Shown here: positions 13,048 through 13,372 of the stretch, one piece after another
Layout of the letters: each line of letters starts with the position of its first letter
How positions within the stretch are numbered: position 1 is the first letter of the stretch
NCBI GenBank assembly: GCA_045601525.1
Contig: JAZRZR010000064.1
Location: 1-13,372 of the forward strand
Direction of reading: 5' to 3'
Length of the DNA: 13,372 nucleotides
Source of the DNA: SIG565 sp045601525
GTDB taxonomy: Bacteria; Bacillota; Clostridia; Oscillospirales; Acutalibacteraceae
The notes under the pieces: generated by a model
What the model saw: only the letters and a program-made list of their open reading frames with translations
What the model was told of the DNA's origin: nothing
The model's database searches: none
Program-made: the position numbers and the translations under genes

Positions 13048-13123
13048 TGGTGGAGCTAAGGGGATTCGAACCCCTGACCCCCACACTGCCAGTGTGGTGC
13101 GCTACCAACTGCGCTATAACCCC
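13048..13123 (-). tRNA. tRNA-Ala (anticodon GGC)
   Basis: The 76-base cloverleaf reads leftward from GGGGTTA to TAGCTCC-ACCA, with the CCA encoded. The acceptor stem has seven pairs, including the G3-U70 wobble that is the alanine identity element. The D arm is GCGC...GCGC, the anticodon stem CCACA/TGTGG holds the loop CTGGCAG with anticodon GGC, and the T arm is AGGGG-TTCGAAT-CCCCT. It decodes GCC and GCT. It has its own promoter and terminator. Confidence 0.97.
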
Positions 13124-13134
13124 AAGCAAGAATA

Positions 13135-13163
13135 ACTATACCACAAAAGAAAGAATATTTCAA
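13135..13163 (-). promoter_or_regulatory. Promoter of tRNA-Ala
   Basis: Read leftward, TTGAAA (13158-13163) and TATAGT (13135-13140) are separated by 17 bases. The -10 box is 11 bases from the first tRNA base, so the precursor leader would be only a few bases long. Confidence 0.78.
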
Positions 13164-13203
13164 TAGAAAAAATAAAAAAAGTGAAAAAAGGCGTCATAAA
13201 CAG

Positions 13204-13231
13204 TTGACTTTTTGGGAAAATAATGTATAAT
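13204..13231 (+). promoter_or_regulatory. Promoter of tRNA-Gln
   Basis: TTGACT (13204-13209) and TATAAT (13226-13231) are separated by 16 bases, 17 bases upstream of the tRNA 5' end. It is divergent from the tRNA-Ala promoter, with A-rich DNA between them. Confidence 0.85.
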
Positions 13232-13248
13232 AATCTATGTCACAATTT

Positions 13249-13322
13249 TGGGGAATTGTGTAACGGTAGCACGACAGACTCTGACTCTGTTTGTTGGGGT
13301 TCGAATCCCTATTCCCCAGCCA
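13249..13322 (+). tRNA. tRNA-Gln (anticodon CTG)
   Basis: The 74-base cloverleaf has acceptor stem TGGGGAA/TTCCCCA (with the U1-A72 pair typical of tRNA-Gln), discriminator G73 and encoded CCA. The D arm is GTG...CAC, the anticodon stem ACAGA/TCTGT holds the loop CTCTGAC with anticodon CTG, and the T loop is TTCGAAT. It decodes CAG. In Clostridia tRNA-Gln is usually charged through Glu-tRNA-Gln and GatCAB (family knowledge, not seen here). Confidence 0.96.
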
Positions 13323-13326
13323 AAAA

Positions 13327-13358
13327 ATTCGACAAGTTGAAACTTGTCGAATTTTTTT
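13327..13358 (+). terminator. Terminator of tRNA-Gln
   Basis: ATTCGACAAGTT (13327-13338) is the inverted complement of 13341-13352, giving a stem of about 11 bp around a TGAA tetraloop, followed by TTTTTTAT. It starts five bases after the CCA end. Confidence 0.9.
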
Positions 13359-13372
13359 ATCCATTGCGAAAA

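Noticed and set aside
1..13372. CRISPR arrays, transposases, phage genes, toxin-antitoxin or defence systems
   Set aside because: No spaced direct repeats, no such protein families and no composition break seen on either strand.

Overview
The window looks like a chromosomal housekeeping region of an anaerobic, moderate-to-low-GC member of the Firmicutes, most likely Clostridia of the Ruminococcaceae/Oscillospiraceae type. The reasons are the strong AGGAGG-type Shine-Dalgarno sites, TTGACA/TATAAT promoters, the rpmG-secE-nusG-rplKA-rplJL order, a YycJ-type MBL protein next to rlmH, and a zinc-type L33. Taxonomy is inferred from style and gene order only. Nothing looks like a prophage, transposon, CRISPR array or other obvious acquired island.

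Positions 1-4922 hold a leftward four-gene operon: alpha/beta hydrolase, a membrane-anchored MurF, D-Ala-D-Ala ligase (Ddl) and a manganese-type CDF metal exporter. It starts at an extended -10 promoter near 4914 and ends at a terminator at 23-51. Ddl makes the dipeptide that MurF adds to the UDP-MurNAc-tripeptide, so two consecutive steps of peptidoglycan precursor synthesis sit side by side. Divergently, from a consensus promoter at 4968-4996, murA (first committed step of the same pathway) is transcribed rightward. After a terminator come a YycJ/WalJ-like MBL-fold protein and rlmH, which overlap by 4 bases.

Positions 7711-11770 are a ribosome/transcription block: rpmG (L33), secE, nusG, rplK (L11), rplA (L1), then rplJ (L10) and rplL (L7/L12) from their own promoter and L10-type attenuated leader. 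Three points stand out. The secE product is a 220-residue protein whose C-terminal quarter is SecE and whose first 160 residues add about four membrane segments. Both rplK and rplA are preceded, directly upstream of their Shine-Dalgarno sites, by GTGGGAGG...ACCAC structures that resemble the L1-binding stalk of 23S rRNA. The promoter for rpmG is embedded inside the terminator hairpin of the rlmH unit. The rplL gene ends in a strong terminator and rpoB does not follow it here.

Positions 11769-12934 hold a leftward pair: an ECF-like sigma factor and an overlapping single-pass membrane protein, probably its regulator or sensor. The right edge carries tRNA-Ala(GGC) leftward and tRNA-Gln(CTG) rightward, each with a recognisable promoter and terminator. 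A 28-base degenerate tRNA 3' end followed by its own terminator lies downstream of tRNA-Ala and looks like the relic of a second tRNA gene.
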